Assembly: GCF_000717595.1 (NCBI RefSeq)
Contig: NZ_JNZO01000006.1
Span: 1-64,000, forward strand
DNA: 64,000 nt
Reading direction: 5' to 3'
Origin: Streptomyces flavochromogenes
Lineage (GTDB): Bacteria > Actinomycetota > Actinomycetes > Streptomycetales > Streptomycetaceae
The notes beneath the pieces were generated by a model. That model did no database searches. It saw nothing but the letters and a program-made list of their open reading frames with translations, and was not told where the DNA came from. Positions 43,343-52,543 of the stretch are shown in pieces. The translations under genes were made by a program, and so were the position numbers. Numbering within the stretch: position 1 is the first letter of the stretch; the number at the start of each line of letters is the position of its first letter.

Positions 43343-43834
43343 CTAGACGCCCCTGCGGGGCCCCGGCGGCAGGGCCGCCTGGGTGTGGGTGTGCGTCGGC
43401 GGGTACGGGGCCGACCACGCCGCCGGATACGCCGACGTGTACCGGCTGCCCTGCCCGTGTCCGTACACGCCCGTGCTCACCGCCGTACCGAACGCCCGGA
43501 ACGTCAGCTCCTCCTCGCCGCTGCGGTCACCCGGCAGCGTGCGGAACGACCTGCGGTACTCCGAGTACAGGGCGTCGTAGATCGGCGTGGGCGAGGCCCC
43601 CGCCGTGACGTCCTGCGCAGGGCGCATCGAAGGGATCTGGCTCGGATACGGCGGGAGGAAGGGGTCGTATGGGTGCACGTAGGTGCCAACGACCCCGCCG
43701 CCCGTCGGATGCGGGCGGCTCTCCGAAAGGAGCGCAGGCCGGGGACGCGGCACCGTCGGGGACGCCGGACCGGCGGACCCCGTCGGTACGCCGGAGACCC
43801 GCGCCCACCCTATGCCCGGCCGGCTGCCCTCCAT
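43343..43834 (-). CDS. Conserved hypothetical, Pro/Tyr-rich
   Basis: A 163-residue protein whose ATG (43834) overlaps the preceding stop by one base (TGATG). Most of it is low complexity: an N-terminal Pro/Ser/Arg region, then the distinctive block GTYVHPYDPFLPPYPSQIPS and ASPTPIYDALYSEYRRSF, then a tail rich in Tyr, Ala and His. I do not recognise a domain; similar genes occur in other Streptomyces beside the same upstream gene. No signal peptide. Translational coupling suggests joint function with the SseB-like gene. Confidence 0.7.
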   Translation of the reverse strand: MEGSRPGIGWARVSGVPTGSAGPASPTVPRPRPALLSESRPHPTGGGVVGTYVHPYDPFLPPYPSQIPSMRPAQDVTAGASPTPIYDALYSEYRRSFRTLPGDRSGEEELTFRAFGTAVSTGVYGHGQGSRYTSAYPAAWSAPYPPTHTHTQAALPPGPRRGV

Positions 43835-44616
43835 CAGGTACCGGCCAGCGGCATCGCGGCGGCGACCAGGCGCCCGTTCGCCGCGGCCTTCTCCAATGCG
43901 TCGCGCAGCAGGTCCTCGCGCGGCTGCTGGCCGATCGAGCCGACCGGGGCGGCGAAGACCAGCACCGTGTGCGACTTGTTGGCCGCCGCACGCCAGCCCT
44001 CGGTGACCTGGAGCGGCTGGTGCGCCTGCCACCAGGCGGCCTGCCCGGCGCCGCCGGGGCCGGGCTGGAGGACGGAGTGCAGCTGGCCCATGGCGACCAG
44101 GACCGACCAGCCCGGCAGCGCGGCCGGCTTCTCGTCGAGGTTCATGACCTGGTGGAAGCCCTGGTCGGCCAGGAGCGGCAGGAACTCGTCGGTGAGGCCG
44201 TCCGAACCCGGACGGGCCACCGGCGCGGTCGGCTCCACGACGAGCGCCGGGTGCAGCTCGCCCTGGATCAGGACGAGACCGCTGGTGACGCCGAGCACGG
44301 CCTGCTCGGGGTGGGCGGCGGACAGCGCGTCGGCGGTGTCCGAGGCCGTGATGGAGGCGACGGCGCCCTGGAGCTGCTCCTCGGCGACCCGGACGACCTG
44401 CGACGGAATGCAGCTGGCGTGGGCGAACGCGAGGACCGCGGTCTCGTCGCCGACGAACAGCACCGTGCTGGTGCGCTCCTGCCCGGAGTCCCCCGGCGTG
44501 CGGCAGGAGGTGCAGTCGTAGCTGCCCGGGGCGTTGTCGCCGGCGAGCAGCCGGTCCGCTTCTTCGTCGCCGATCTCGGCGCGTACGTCCTCGCTGACGT
44601 CGAGCATGCGCGGCAC
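43834..44616 (-). CDS. Conserved hypothetical, possible SseB-like
   Basis: A 260-residue cytosolic protein, ATG at 44616. Long segments show alternating hydrophobic pattern: STVLFVGDETAVLAFAHASC, VVRVAEEQLQGAVASIT, GLVLIQGELHPALVVEPT, FLPLLADQGFHQVMNL, and HTVLVFAAPVGSIGQQPRED. The overall pattern recalls SseB/ESX-associated enhanced-secretion proteins, but the match is weak and I would not assign it. Three Cys near the N-terminus (YDCTSCRTPG) are unusual. Coupled to the following 163-residue gene. Confidence 0.65.
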   Translation of the reverse strand: MPRMLDVSEDVRAEIGDEEADRLLAGDNAPGSYDCTSCRTPGDSGQERTSTVLFVGDETAVLAFAHASCIPSQVVRVAEEQLQGAVASITASDTADALSAAHPEQAVLGVTSGLVLIQGELHPALVVEPTAPVARPGSDGLTDEFLPLLADQGFHQVMNLDEKPAALPGWSVLVAMGQLHSVLQPGPGGAGQAAWWQAHQPLQVTEGWRAAANKSHTVLVFAAPVGSIGQQPREDLLRDALEKAAANGRLVAAAMPLAGT

Positions 44617-44806
44617 GGGGGGCTCCCTGGACTCGGTACGGGGGGACGCCGGGCCGTTCCCGGTCGTCTCATGACGAGTTCAACGGGTCAGGCTCGGCCG
44701 GGGTCACGCGTGGAAGCGAGGCAACTTGGCACCGGCCCGTGCGGAAGCGGGGCAGCGGGGCTCCGGGGAGGCCCGGAACGCGGGTGACTCCGACCGGGTG
44801 GGGTGT

Positions 44807-44817
44807 GAACAGTGTTC
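44807..44817. promoter_or_regulatory. Palindrome GAACAGTGTTC
   Basis: An 11-base perfect palindrome (GAACA-G-TGTTC) lies 47 bases upstream of the secreted Rpf-like gene and about 35 bases before a -10-like TAGCCT at 44853-44858. Position is right for an operator, but no known regulator is identified. Confidence 0.4.
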
Positions 44818-44855
44818 CGCGCGGCACGGACCGCGGGCGGCGGGGCGCTGCCTAG

Positions 44856-45467
<612 letters not shown>

Positions 45468-45482
45468 CGGGACTCGGGGCCG

Positions 45483-46127
45483 TCACCCGAGTTCGGTCCG
45501 CTCCCCGCTGAACGCGAGGGATCCGCGCCGCAGCTCGTGCACGAGAGTCCCGGGCGGCAGTCCGTCCGGGACCCGCTGCTCCGCCAGGACCACGGCGGCG
45601 CCGCCCTCCACGGCGAGTGCCGCCAGCCCTCGGTACGTGCGGGCGGCGACCGGCGGCGCCAGGCCGAGCGACGGTTCGTCGACCAGCACCACGCGCGCGT
45701 GGCGGGGGAGAAGGGCCCGGGAGAGGGCCAGCATGCGGCGCTCACCGCCGGAGAGGGTCCCGGCGGTGCGGTCGAGGAGGGGGACGAGCTCGGGGAAGGG
45801 GGGCCGCGCCCCGGGACTTGTGAGCGCGAGGTTCTCGGCGACGGTGAGGCCCGCGTACACCGCTTGCAGGTCCGGTACGAAACACAGCCCGCGGCGCGCC
45901 CGCTCGTGCGCCGGGAGGAGGGTCACGTCGGCGCCCCGCCACAGGACCCGGCCGGCGGTGAGCCGTACCACGCCGGCGAGGGCGCGCAGGGCCGTCGTCC
46001 GTCCCGAGCCGTTACGGCCCAGGAGGACGGTGACCGTGCCGGCGGGGACGGGCAGGTCGAGGCCGTGCAGGGCCTCCAGGGGGCCATAGCCGACCCGGGC
46101 GGCGCGCAGGGCGATCTCGACGCTCAT
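45483..46127 (-). CDS. livF: Branched-chain amino acid ABC ATPase, LivF type
   Basis: A 214-residue ATPase. Its ATG overlaps the fusion gene's stop by four bases. The P-loop is VLLGRNGSGRTTALRAL near 33-49 with Arg in place of the Walker Lys. The signature LSGGERRMLALSRALL and Walker B VVLVDEPSLGLAP are near 124 and 145, and VVLAEQR replaces the LivF VEQN block. Family energises LivHM permease uptake. The Arg substitution could weaken ATP hydrolysis at this site; the other ATPase half is canonical. Confidence 0.88.
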   Translation of the reverse strand: MSVEIALRAARVGYGPLEALHGLDLPVPAGTVTVLLGRNGSGRTTALRALAGVVRLTAGRVLWRGADVTLLPAHERARRGLCFVPDLQAVYAGLTVAENLALTSPGARPPFPELVPLLDRTAGTLSGGERRMLALSRALLPRHARVVLVDEPSLGLAPPVAARTYRGLAALAVEGGAAVVLAEQRVPDGLPPGTLVHELRRGSLAFSGERTELG

Positions 46128-48685
46128 GACACGATCCGGCCGCCTTCCATGGTGTGCACGGTGTGGGCGATGCCCGCGACGAGATCCGGGTCGTGTTCGA
46201 CGACCAGGACGGTCAGGCCGTCCGCGGCCAGCGCGGCGAGGACCCGGGCGAGGGCGGCCGTCTCGGCGGCGTCGAGACCGGCGGAGGGCTCGTCGAGGAG
46301 CAGGGTGTGCGGCTGCCCCGCGAGCGCGCGGGCCAGCTCGACCCGGCGCAGGGTCCCGGTGGGCAGGCCCGTCGCCGCGGCGTGCCGTACGGATCCGGCG
46401 AGGCCGAGGAGACGCAGGCTCCGCTCGACCGCGGCGGGGTCCTTTCGGAGGTGGCCCTGCTCCTCGCCGAGGCGGACGTTCTCCTCGACGGTGAGGGACG
46501 GGAAGACGGCGAGGCGCTGGAAGGTCCGGGCGATGCCGAGGCGGGTGCGGGCGTGGGCCGAGCGGTGGGTGATGTCGGTGCCGTCGAGGGTGATCCGGCC
46601 CTCACGGGGGCGCAGGGTGCCCGCGAGGCAGTCGAAGAGGGTGCTCTTGCCGGCGCCGTTGGGGCCGACGAGGGCGGTGACGCGGGAGGGGGCGAGGTCG
46701 AGGGTGACGCGGTCGAGGGCGGTGACCCCTCCGGGGTGAATGACGGTGAGGTCGTGGGCATGGAGGCGGGGGACGGGCGCGCGGGCGTGGACCGCGGGCC
46801 GGTGGGAGGGGGTCCGGCCTTCGGCACGACGGGGCTCCCCGCCGGCAGGGGCGGTGCGGCGGGGCACGAGGGCCCTCGGTCCTCCCGTGGGGCGCGCGCC
46901 GCCGTCGGCGGCCGCGGGTGCGGGGTGCGTCTGGGGGAGCAACGTCGTCAGCGGGGGGATTCTGGCCGTCAGGGTGGCAAGGAGGCCCAGGGCCAGGGCC
47001 GCCGTGCCCGCGTACGCGCCCGCGTCGAGGGTCGTCAGGAGGGCCGCCGCCGCCAGCGGTGTCAGGAGGCTGTCCGCGCCCAGGACCAGGACCGCGGCGA
47101 ACCACAGCAGGCCGCGGACGGGGTCGTACGCCTCCGGGTCGAAGGCACGCAGGCCCATGCCGAGCAGGCCGCCGCCCAGGGCCGCCAGGGCCGCGCCCAG
47201 GACGAACGCGAGGAGCTTCAGGCCGGGGACCGCGACACCCGCCGCCTCCGCGCCCGGCTCGTGGTCCCGCAGCGCCGCGAGCGCCCGGCCCGTCCGGCCC
47301 CTGCGGAGGGCCGCCACCAGGGCCAGACAGCCCGCGAGGACGACGAGTTCGAGGGCGTAGAAGGCGCGGTCGTCGGAGAAGCCCGCCGGGCGGCCGAGGG
47401 ACAGGCCGGCCGTCGCGTACGGCTGGGTGAGGACGAAACGGCTCACCGCCACGCCCGTCGCCAGCGTCACGAGCGCCAGGGCAAGGCCGTGCCGGCGGAT
47501 CGCCGGCCAGCCCGTGAGCAGGCCCACCGCCCCGACCAGCGGCACCGCCAGGCCGAGGGCGAGGAGGCCCGGGACCCCGCGTGCCGTGAGCAGCGCCGTG
47601 AACAGGGCGCCCAGGCCCGCGTACGCCGCCTGCCCGAGCGTGATCTGCCCGCCCCGCCCCGCCACCACGACCAGGGACAGCAGGATCACCGCGAGCGCCG
47701 GGACCTGGATCGCCGTGTGCAGGTCCGAGCCCGCGAAGCCCAGCGGGAGCAGGAACAGCAGGCCCACGACGAGCCACACGGCCCCCGGCACCCGTTCCGA
47801 GCGCACCGGCGGCGGCAGCGCGTCCCGGCCCTTGCCGCCGATCCCCGGCAGGACGAGGGCGGCCACCAGGAGCGCCGCCACGAACAGGTTCGCCCCGACG
47901 GCCTGGACCAGCGGTCCCGCCCATCCTTCCGGGTGCAGCCGGGTGAGCTGGGCCTGGGCGACGCCGATGGCGAGCGCGGCGGTCACCGCGACCGGCAGGG
48001 ACCGCATCCGCGCGATGACGGCGACCGCGATCACCTCGACGACGAGCAGCGACATCCCGTAGGGGTCGAGCCGTACGTACGGGGCGAGGAGCACCCCGGT
48101 GAGCCCGGCGGTGAACGAGCCGAAGGCCCAGCCGGCCGCCGCGACGCGGTCCGCGTCGATCCCGGAGAGCACCGCGAGCGGCCGGTTGTCGATCACGGCC
48201 CGCAGCTCCCGCCCGAACCGGGTCCACCGGGTCACCGCGCCCACCAGGCAGGCGAGCACCACCACCGCGCCGAGTTGCGCCCAGGGATCGTCGCCGAGGA
48301 GCACGGGTGCGTCGTCGCGCGCCCCCGGGCCCCAGAGCAGCACCGCCGCGCCCACGAGCAGCACGAAGACGCCGATGGAGGCCACCAGGGACTGCGCCGG
48401 GTTCGCCTCCCGCCGGGCGAGCGGCCGGAACACCCCGAGGTCCAGGACGAGTCCGATGCCGGGGGCGAAGACGAGAAGGGTGACGAGGGCGCCCACGGGC
48501 AGCGGCCAGCCCCAGACGACCACCAGCTGGCGGAGCACGTACGCGCAGATCATGGCCACCGCGCCGTGGGCCAGGTTCAGGACGCCGGTCGCCCGGTAGG
48601 TGACGATCAGTCCGATCCCGGTGAGCGCGGCGGCGCTGCCGACCGCGAGGCCGGCGAGCGTCAACTCGTACGTCAGGGAGGCCAT
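46124..48685 (-). CDS. LivH-LivM-LivG fused branched-chain amino acid ABC transporter
   Basis: An 853-residue protein combining three normally separate subunits. ATG 48685 overlaps the upstream stop as TGATG. Residues about 1-285 are LivH (ALTGIGLIVTYRATGVLNLA, then VLSGIDADRVAAAGWAFGSF), about 290-580 are LivM (GRGGQITLGQAAYAGLGALF, LRDHEPGAEAAGV), a Pro/Arg/Ala linker covers about 580-640, and about 640-853 are LivG (VGPNGAGKSTLFDCLAGTL near 670, FQRLAVFPSLTVEENVRLG, LVVEHDPDLVAGIA). All motifs are intact, so the fusion looks functional. The solute-binding protein is on the other strand at 49741. Confidence 0.9.
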   Translation of the reverse strand: MASLTYELTLAGLAVGSAAALTGIGLIVTYRATGVLNLAHGAVAMICAYVLRQLVVVWGWPLPVGALVTLLVFAPGIGLVLDLGVFRPLARREANPAQSLVASIGVFVLLVGAAVLLWGPGARDDAPVLLGDDPWAQLGAVVVLACLVGAVTRWTRFGRELRAVIDNRPLAVLSGIDADRVAAAGWAFGSFTAGLTGVLLAPYVRLDPYGMSLLVVEVIAVAVIARMRSLPVAVTAALAIGVAQAQLTRLHPEGWAGPLVQAVGANLFVAALLVAALVLPGIGGKGRDALPPPVRSERVPGAVWLVVGLLFLLPLGFAGSDLHTAIQVPALAVILLSLVVVAGRGGQITLGQAAYAGLGALFTALLTARGVPGLLALGLAVPLVGAVGLLTGWPAIRRHGLALALVTLATGVAVSRFVLTQPYATAGLSLGRPAGFSDDRAFYALELVVLAGCLALVAALRRGRTGRALAALRDHEPGAEAAGVAVPGLKLLAFVLGAALAALGGGLLGMGLRAFDPEAYDPVRGLLWFAAVLVLGADSLLTPLAAAALLTTLDAGAYAGTAALALGLLATLTARIPPLTTLLPQTHPAPAAADGGARPTGGPRALVPRRTAPAGGEPRRAEGRTPSHRPAVHARAPVPRLHAHDLTVIHPGGVTALDRVTLDLAPSRVTALVGPNGAGKSTLFDCLAGTLRPREGRITLDGTDITHRSAHARTRLGIARTFQRLAVFPSLTVEENVRLGEEQGHLRKDPAAVERSLRLLGLAGSVRHAAATGLPTGTLRRVELARALAGQPHTLLLDEPSAGLDAAETAALARVLAALAADGLTVLVVEHDPDLVAGIAHTVHTMEGGRIVS

Positions 48686-49122
48686 CAGGGCGGCCACGGC
48701 TCGCATACCGGACAGGGGGCCAGGACCGCTTCCCCCACCTCCGTCGCCTCCGGCTTGCCCGTGATCAGCGGGCAGTCCGGGCGGTGCGCGAGCGTTCCGC
48801 CCGGGACGCGGAGCGGCGGACCGTCGGAGGAGGGCGGGGGAGTCTCCTGCATCGCGGGGCCGTCCTCCGCCGCGGGGCCGTCCTCCGCCGTCCTCGGGCC
48901 GTGCGGTTCCGGCGGGCGTACGGGAAGGGCGTACGCCGTCACCACGAGGATCGCGCCCGCCACGATCAGGGCCGCGCCCGGCACCGTGCACGAGGCCAGA
49001 TAGGGCAGCTGTCGCTCCGCGAACCGCTCGCCGGAGATCCCGTACCAGCCGAGCACGCACAGCACCGCGCCCCCGGCGGCCGCCACGAGACCGCTCCACA
49101 GCAGGGTCCGGGATGTCGGCAC
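48685..49122 (-). CDS. Small membrane protein with Cys-Pro motifs
   Basis: A 145-residue protein, GTG start at 49122. Two membrane helices are visible near 7-25 and 45-66 (LLWSGLVAAAGGAVLCVLG and AALIVAGAILVVTAYAL). The rest is a soluble, acidic Pro-rich stretch ending in HRPDCPLITGKPE and APCPVCEPWPP, four or five Cys that could bind metal. It overlaps the Liv fusion by one base and is presumably cotranscribed. I do not recognise the family; a DcrB-like or accessory role is speculative. Confidence 0.7.
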   Translation of the reverse strand: MPTSRTLLWSGLVAAAGGAVLCVLGWYGISGERFAERQLPYLASCTVPGAALIVAGAILVVTAYALPVRPPEPHGPRTAEDGPAAEDGPAMQETPPPSSDGPPLRVPGGTLAHRPDCPLITGKPEATEVGEAVLAPCPVCEPWPP

Positions 49123-49226
49123 GGCGACCTCCCTCGTCTCTTCCTCACGCTATGCCCTGATCTTGCACTATGCCCCGATACGTCCCACCCTGGAAGCATC
49201 GGGCCGTACGGCCCGGAGGGACACCG

Positions 49227-49763
49227 GTGGTGAACCAGATGGTTTTCGCACGACTCGGCCGACGCCCCCGGCTCGCCGCCCTCGCGGCCGCCGCCGTCCT
49301 GGTGCTCACCCCCGTCGTCGCGGGGTGCTCCGACGACGGTGCCGGTGGTGGCGAGGGCCGCTACGACGGCACCGAGACCTCCGCCGCGCCCACGGGGGGC
49401 GACGAACCCGACGACCCCGCCGCCGCCAAGGCGGAGATCACCAGGAACTGGACGGCGTTCTTCGACCCCGGAACCCCCGCCGCCGAGCGGGTGAAGCTCC
49501 TGGAGAACGGGGAGCAGATGCAGGGCGTCCTCGCCGCATTCGGCGGCGACAAGAACGCCGCCATGACCTCGGCGAAGGTCACCGGCGTCGAGTTCACCTC
49601 CGCCACCGAGGCCAATGTGACATACGACCTGCTGGTCGGCGGAGCCCCCGCGCTGCCCGGCTCGCAGGGCACGTCCGTCCTCCAGAACGACACCTGGAAG
49701 GTCACCGTGAAGACGCTGTGCGGCCTCGTCCAGCTGAGCGGTGTCACCGTTCCGGGCTGCTGA
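49227..49763 (+). CDS. Lipoprotein, low molecular weight
   Basis: A 178-residue exported protein. GTG 49227 has GGAGGG six bases upstream; GTG 49230 is an equal alternative. The signal ends LVLTPVVAGCSDDG with a lipobox VAGC, then an acidic Gly linker. The mature domain begins KAEITRNWTAFFDPGTP and ends with TLCGLVQLSGVTVPGC, a likely disulphide. It resembles a family of actinobacterial low-MW antigen lipoproteins, function unknown. The last 23 bases overlap the SBP gene, so translation may be coupled. Confidence 0.8.
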   Translation: MVNQMVFARLGRRPRLAALAAAAVLVLTPVVAGCSDDGAGGGEGRYDGTETSAAPTGGDEPDDPAAAKAEITRNWTAFFDPGTPAAERVKLLENGEQMQGVLAAFGGDKNAAMTSAKVTGVEFTSATEANVTYDLLVGGAPALPGSQGTSVLQNDTWKVTVKTLCGLVQLSGVTVPGC

Positions 49764-51105
49764 GGCGGGAGCGGCACTGCTCCTGGCCCTGCTGCTCCTT
49801 CTTCTCACGGCCTGCGGCAGCCGGCTCCCGGAGCGTGCCTTCGAGACGCGGCCCACCGCCCACCCCTCCGGCGGTGAGCCGCTCCGCGTCGGGATCATCA
49901 CCAGCGTCACCAGCCCCGTCGGCGGACAGGCCTTCACGGGCACGCGCGACGGCGCCCGCGCCTACTTCGACGCCCTCAACGCGCGCGGTGGCCTGGACGG
50001 GCGCCGGGTCGAGGTCGAGACCTGCGACGACGGCGGCAGCGGTGTCGGGAACAACGCGTGCGTGCACCGGCTGATCGACGAGCGAGGGGTCTTCGCCCTG
50101 GTCGCCACCACCGCCCTCGACTACGCGGGCGCGCCCCTCGTCTCCCGTGCCGGGGTGCCCGACATCGGCGGCCAGCCACTCACCCCCGCGTACGACACCT
50201 ATCCGCATCTGTACGGGATCTACGGCAGCTCCGCCCCGCGCACCGGGAAGGAACCCGGCTGGGGCGGGGTCCTGTACGGCGGGACCGAGGTCTACCGCTG
50301 GTTCGCGAAGGAGAAGGGGGCACGGACCGCCGCCGTCGTCTCCTACAACCAGAGCGCGTCCGCCGCGTACGCCCGGCTGGTCACCCGGGGGCTGCGCGCC
50401 GAGGGCTACCGGGTCGTCGGGGAACAGGTGGACTTCGCCCTGCCCAACTTCCGCGCGGTCGCCGCCGATCTGCGGGCCCAGCACGTCGACGTCCTCTTCG
50501 ACGCCATGGACACCCACGGCAACGTGCGCCTGTGCGAGGCGATGGAGGACCTCGGCGTACGGGTCGACGCCAAGGTCACCAACGTGCAGAACTGGTCCTC
50601 GTCCGTCGCCCGCGACTACGCCCGCGCGCCCGGCTGCCGGGACGCCCTCTGGGTGACCGGCGCGAGCCGCAACCACCAGGACACCGGGAATCCGGCGGTC
50701 CGCGAGTTCCGGGCGGCGATGGGGGAACGGCCGCTGTCGCAGTGGCAGCTGGAGGGCTGGGCGGCGGCGATGTGGTTCACCGACGCGGCCCGCTCCTGCC
50801 TCGCCGGGCGCGGAACCGACGGCGGGGACAGCGGCGGGGGGAGCGGTGCCGCCGGCGGCGGAGGCAACGGTGACGCCGGCGGTGGGCTCACCCGCGCGTG
50901 CGTGGAGGCGTACATGAACCGCCCGGAGGCGTACACCGCGCGGGGACTGCTGCTCCCCGTCCGCTACGAGCACCTCGCGCGACCGCCCGCGACCCGGAAC
51001 ACCTGTCTCTCCGTGGCCCATTGGCAGGACGGCCGGGGCTGGGTGAGCCAGGGCGAGATGACGAAGAACTGCGCGACCGTGCCCCAGCTCGGCTACCGCC
51101 CCTGA
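49741..51105 (+). CDS. Branched-chain amino acid ABC substrate-binding lipoprotein
   Basis: A 454-residue protein from GTG 49741, overlapping the previous gene by 23 bases. Signal and lipobox LLTACGS near 23-26. The type I periplasmic fold has LRVGIITSVTSPVGGQAFTG near 49, GVGNNACVHRLIDERGVFAL near 100 and PLVSRAGVPDIGG near 131. Gly/Ser-rich insertion near 350-385 (GGDSGGGSGAAGGGG). It should deliver substrate to the LivHMG-LivF complex encoded divergently 1 kb away. Specificity is not predictable. Confidence 0.85.
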   Translation: MSPFRAAEAGAALLLALLLLLLTACGSRLPERAFETRPTAHPSGGEPLRVGIITSVTSPVGGQAFTGTRDGARAYFDALNARGGLDGRRVEVETCDDGGSGVGNNACVHRLIDERGVFALVATTALDYAGAPLVSRAGVPDIGGQPLTPAYDTYPHLYGIYGSSAPRTGKEPGWGGVLYGGTEVYRWFAKEKGARTAAVVSYNQSASAAYARLVTRGLRAEGYRVVGEQVDFALPNFRAVAADLRAQHVDVLFDAMDTHGNVRLCEAMEDLGVRVDAKVTNVQNWSSSVARDYARAPGCRDALWVTGASRNHQDTGNPAVREFRAAMGERPLSQWQLEGWAAAMWFTDAARSCLAGRGTDGGDSGGGSGAAGGGGNGDAGGGLTRACVEAYMNRPEAYTARGLLLPVRYEHLARPPATRNTCLSVAHWQDGRGWVSQGEMTKNCATVPQLGYRP

Positions 51106-51150
51106 CGCCTCGTCGGCCACGGGCCGTGAACGGCCCCCCTCCACCGGCAG

Positions 51151-51156
51151 TACAGT
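51151..51156 (+). promoter_or_regulatory. -10 element for the glycosyltransferase
   Basis: TACAGT fits TAnnnT and is 41 bases before ATG 51197; GGGGGGA near 51177-51183 serves as ribosome binding site. No strong -35. Confidence 0.4.
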
Positions 51157-51196
51157 CGGGCGACCGATCAACTGACCGGGGGGAACCGGCAGCGCG

Positions 51197-52471
51197 ATGC
51201 GTATTTCCTTTCTGCTCCACAACGGCTACCACTACGGCGGCACGATCCGGACGACGTTCACCCTCGCCGAGGAACTGGCGAAGCGTCATGAGGTCGAGAT
51301 CGTCTCGGTGTTCCGCCACCGCGACCGCCCCCTCCTCGGCCTGCCCTCCGGGGTGACCCTGCGGCACCTCGTCGACCTGCGCGAGGACAGCCCCGGATAC
51401 GACGGCGGCCACCCCGACTTCCACCGGCCCGCCGAGGTCTTCCCGCGCGGCGACGGACGCTGGAAGCAGTACAGCGCGCTCACCGACGCCCGGATCGGGG
51501 AGCACCTGCGCGGCGTCGAGGCCGACGTCCTCGTCGGCACCCGCCCCGGGCTCAACGTGCAACTCGTCCGACAGGCCCGGCGGGGGCCGGTCCTCGTCGG
51601 ACAGGAGCACCTGATCCTCGACGGCCACACCTTCCGGCTGCGCCGGGACATCGGCCACGAGTACGCGCTGCTCGACGCCGTCACCACCGTCACCGAGGCG
51701 GACGCCCGCGCCTACCGGAAGCTCGGGCTGCCCGGCGTACGCGTCGAGTCCGTGCCCAACAGCGTGCCCGCGCCCCCGGTGCCGCCCGCCGACCCCGCGG
51801 CGAAGACCGTCGTCGCGGCGGGCCGGCTCACCCGCGTCAAGCGGTACGACCTGCTGATCGACGCCTTCGCCGAGGTGGCGGCCGACCACCCGGAGTGGAG
51901 GCTGCGGATCTACGGCAGCGGCGACGCCGTCCAGAACCTCAGGGGGCCGCTGACCCGGCAGATCAAGGACCGGGGCCTCGGCGAGCAGGTCTTCCTCATG
52001 GGGTCGGCGACTCCGCTGGAACCGGAGCTGGCCAAGGGCTCGATCGCCGCGGTGACCTCGCAGCGCGAGTCCTTCGGCATGACCATCGTCGAGGCGATGC
52101 GCTGCGGACTCCCCGTGGTCTCCACCGACTGCCCGCACGGACCGGGCGAGATCATCGAGGACGGGGTCGACGGCTTCCTGGTGCCGGTCGACGACGTGAC
52201 GGCGTTCGCGCGGGCACTGCGCCGACTCGTCGAGGACGACGAACTGCGGGCCAAGACGGCACGGGCGGCGCTCGACGCGTCCGACCGGTTCGACCCGGTC
52301 CGGATCGCCGCCCGGCACGAGGCGCTGTGGACGGAGCTCGTCGAGCGGGGCGCGAGCCTGCGCACCCACCCGCAGGGCCGGGTGGCGCTGCACACCGGGA
52401 CCGGTCGCGTGATCGACGCGGTCTACGCCCTGAAGGCGCGGGCCGGCAGGCTCGTCCGCCGCTTCCGCTGA
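51197..52471 (+). CDS. Glycosyltransferase family 4 protein
   Basis: A 424-residue GT-B enzyme. The N-terminal domain has the Gly-rich LHNGYHYGGTIRTTFTLAEE and the C-terminal domain KTVVAAGRLTRVKRYDLLID, IYGSGDAVQNL, FLMGSATPLEPELAKGSIAA and the donor motif SFGMTIVEAMRCGLPVVSTD. The last 60 residues are Arg/Ala-rich. It is retaining-type and probably acts on a cell-surface polymer; donor and acceptor unknown. It is the second family 4 enzyme in the window and clearly different from the first at 10427. Confidence 0.87.
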   Translation: MRISFLLHNGYHYGGTIRTTFTLAEELAKRHEVEIVSVFRHRDRPLLGLPSGVTLRHLVDLREDSPGYDGGHPDFHRPAEVFPRGDGRWKQYSALTDARIGEHLRGVEADVLVGTRPGLNVQLVRQARRGPVLVGQEHLILDGHTFRLRRDIGHEYALLDAVTTVTEADARAYRKLGLPGVRVESVPNSVPAPPVPPADPAAKTVVAAGRLTRVKRYDLLIDAFAEVAADHPEWRLRIYGSGDAVQNLRGPLTRQIKDRGLGEQVFLMGSATPLEPELAKGSIAAVTSQRESFGMTIVEAMRCGLPVVSTDCPHGPGEIIEDGVDGFLVPVDDVTAFARALRRLVEDDELRAKTARAALDASDRFDPVRIAARHEALWTELVERGASLRTHPQGRVALHTGTGRVIDAVYALKARAGRLVRRFR

Positions 52472-52543
52472 CCGGCCGCCCCCCCCGGGACGCCCGTTCA
52501 TCGAGGACAGAAGTCGTCCGCGAGGGCTGGCAGACTCGGGATC

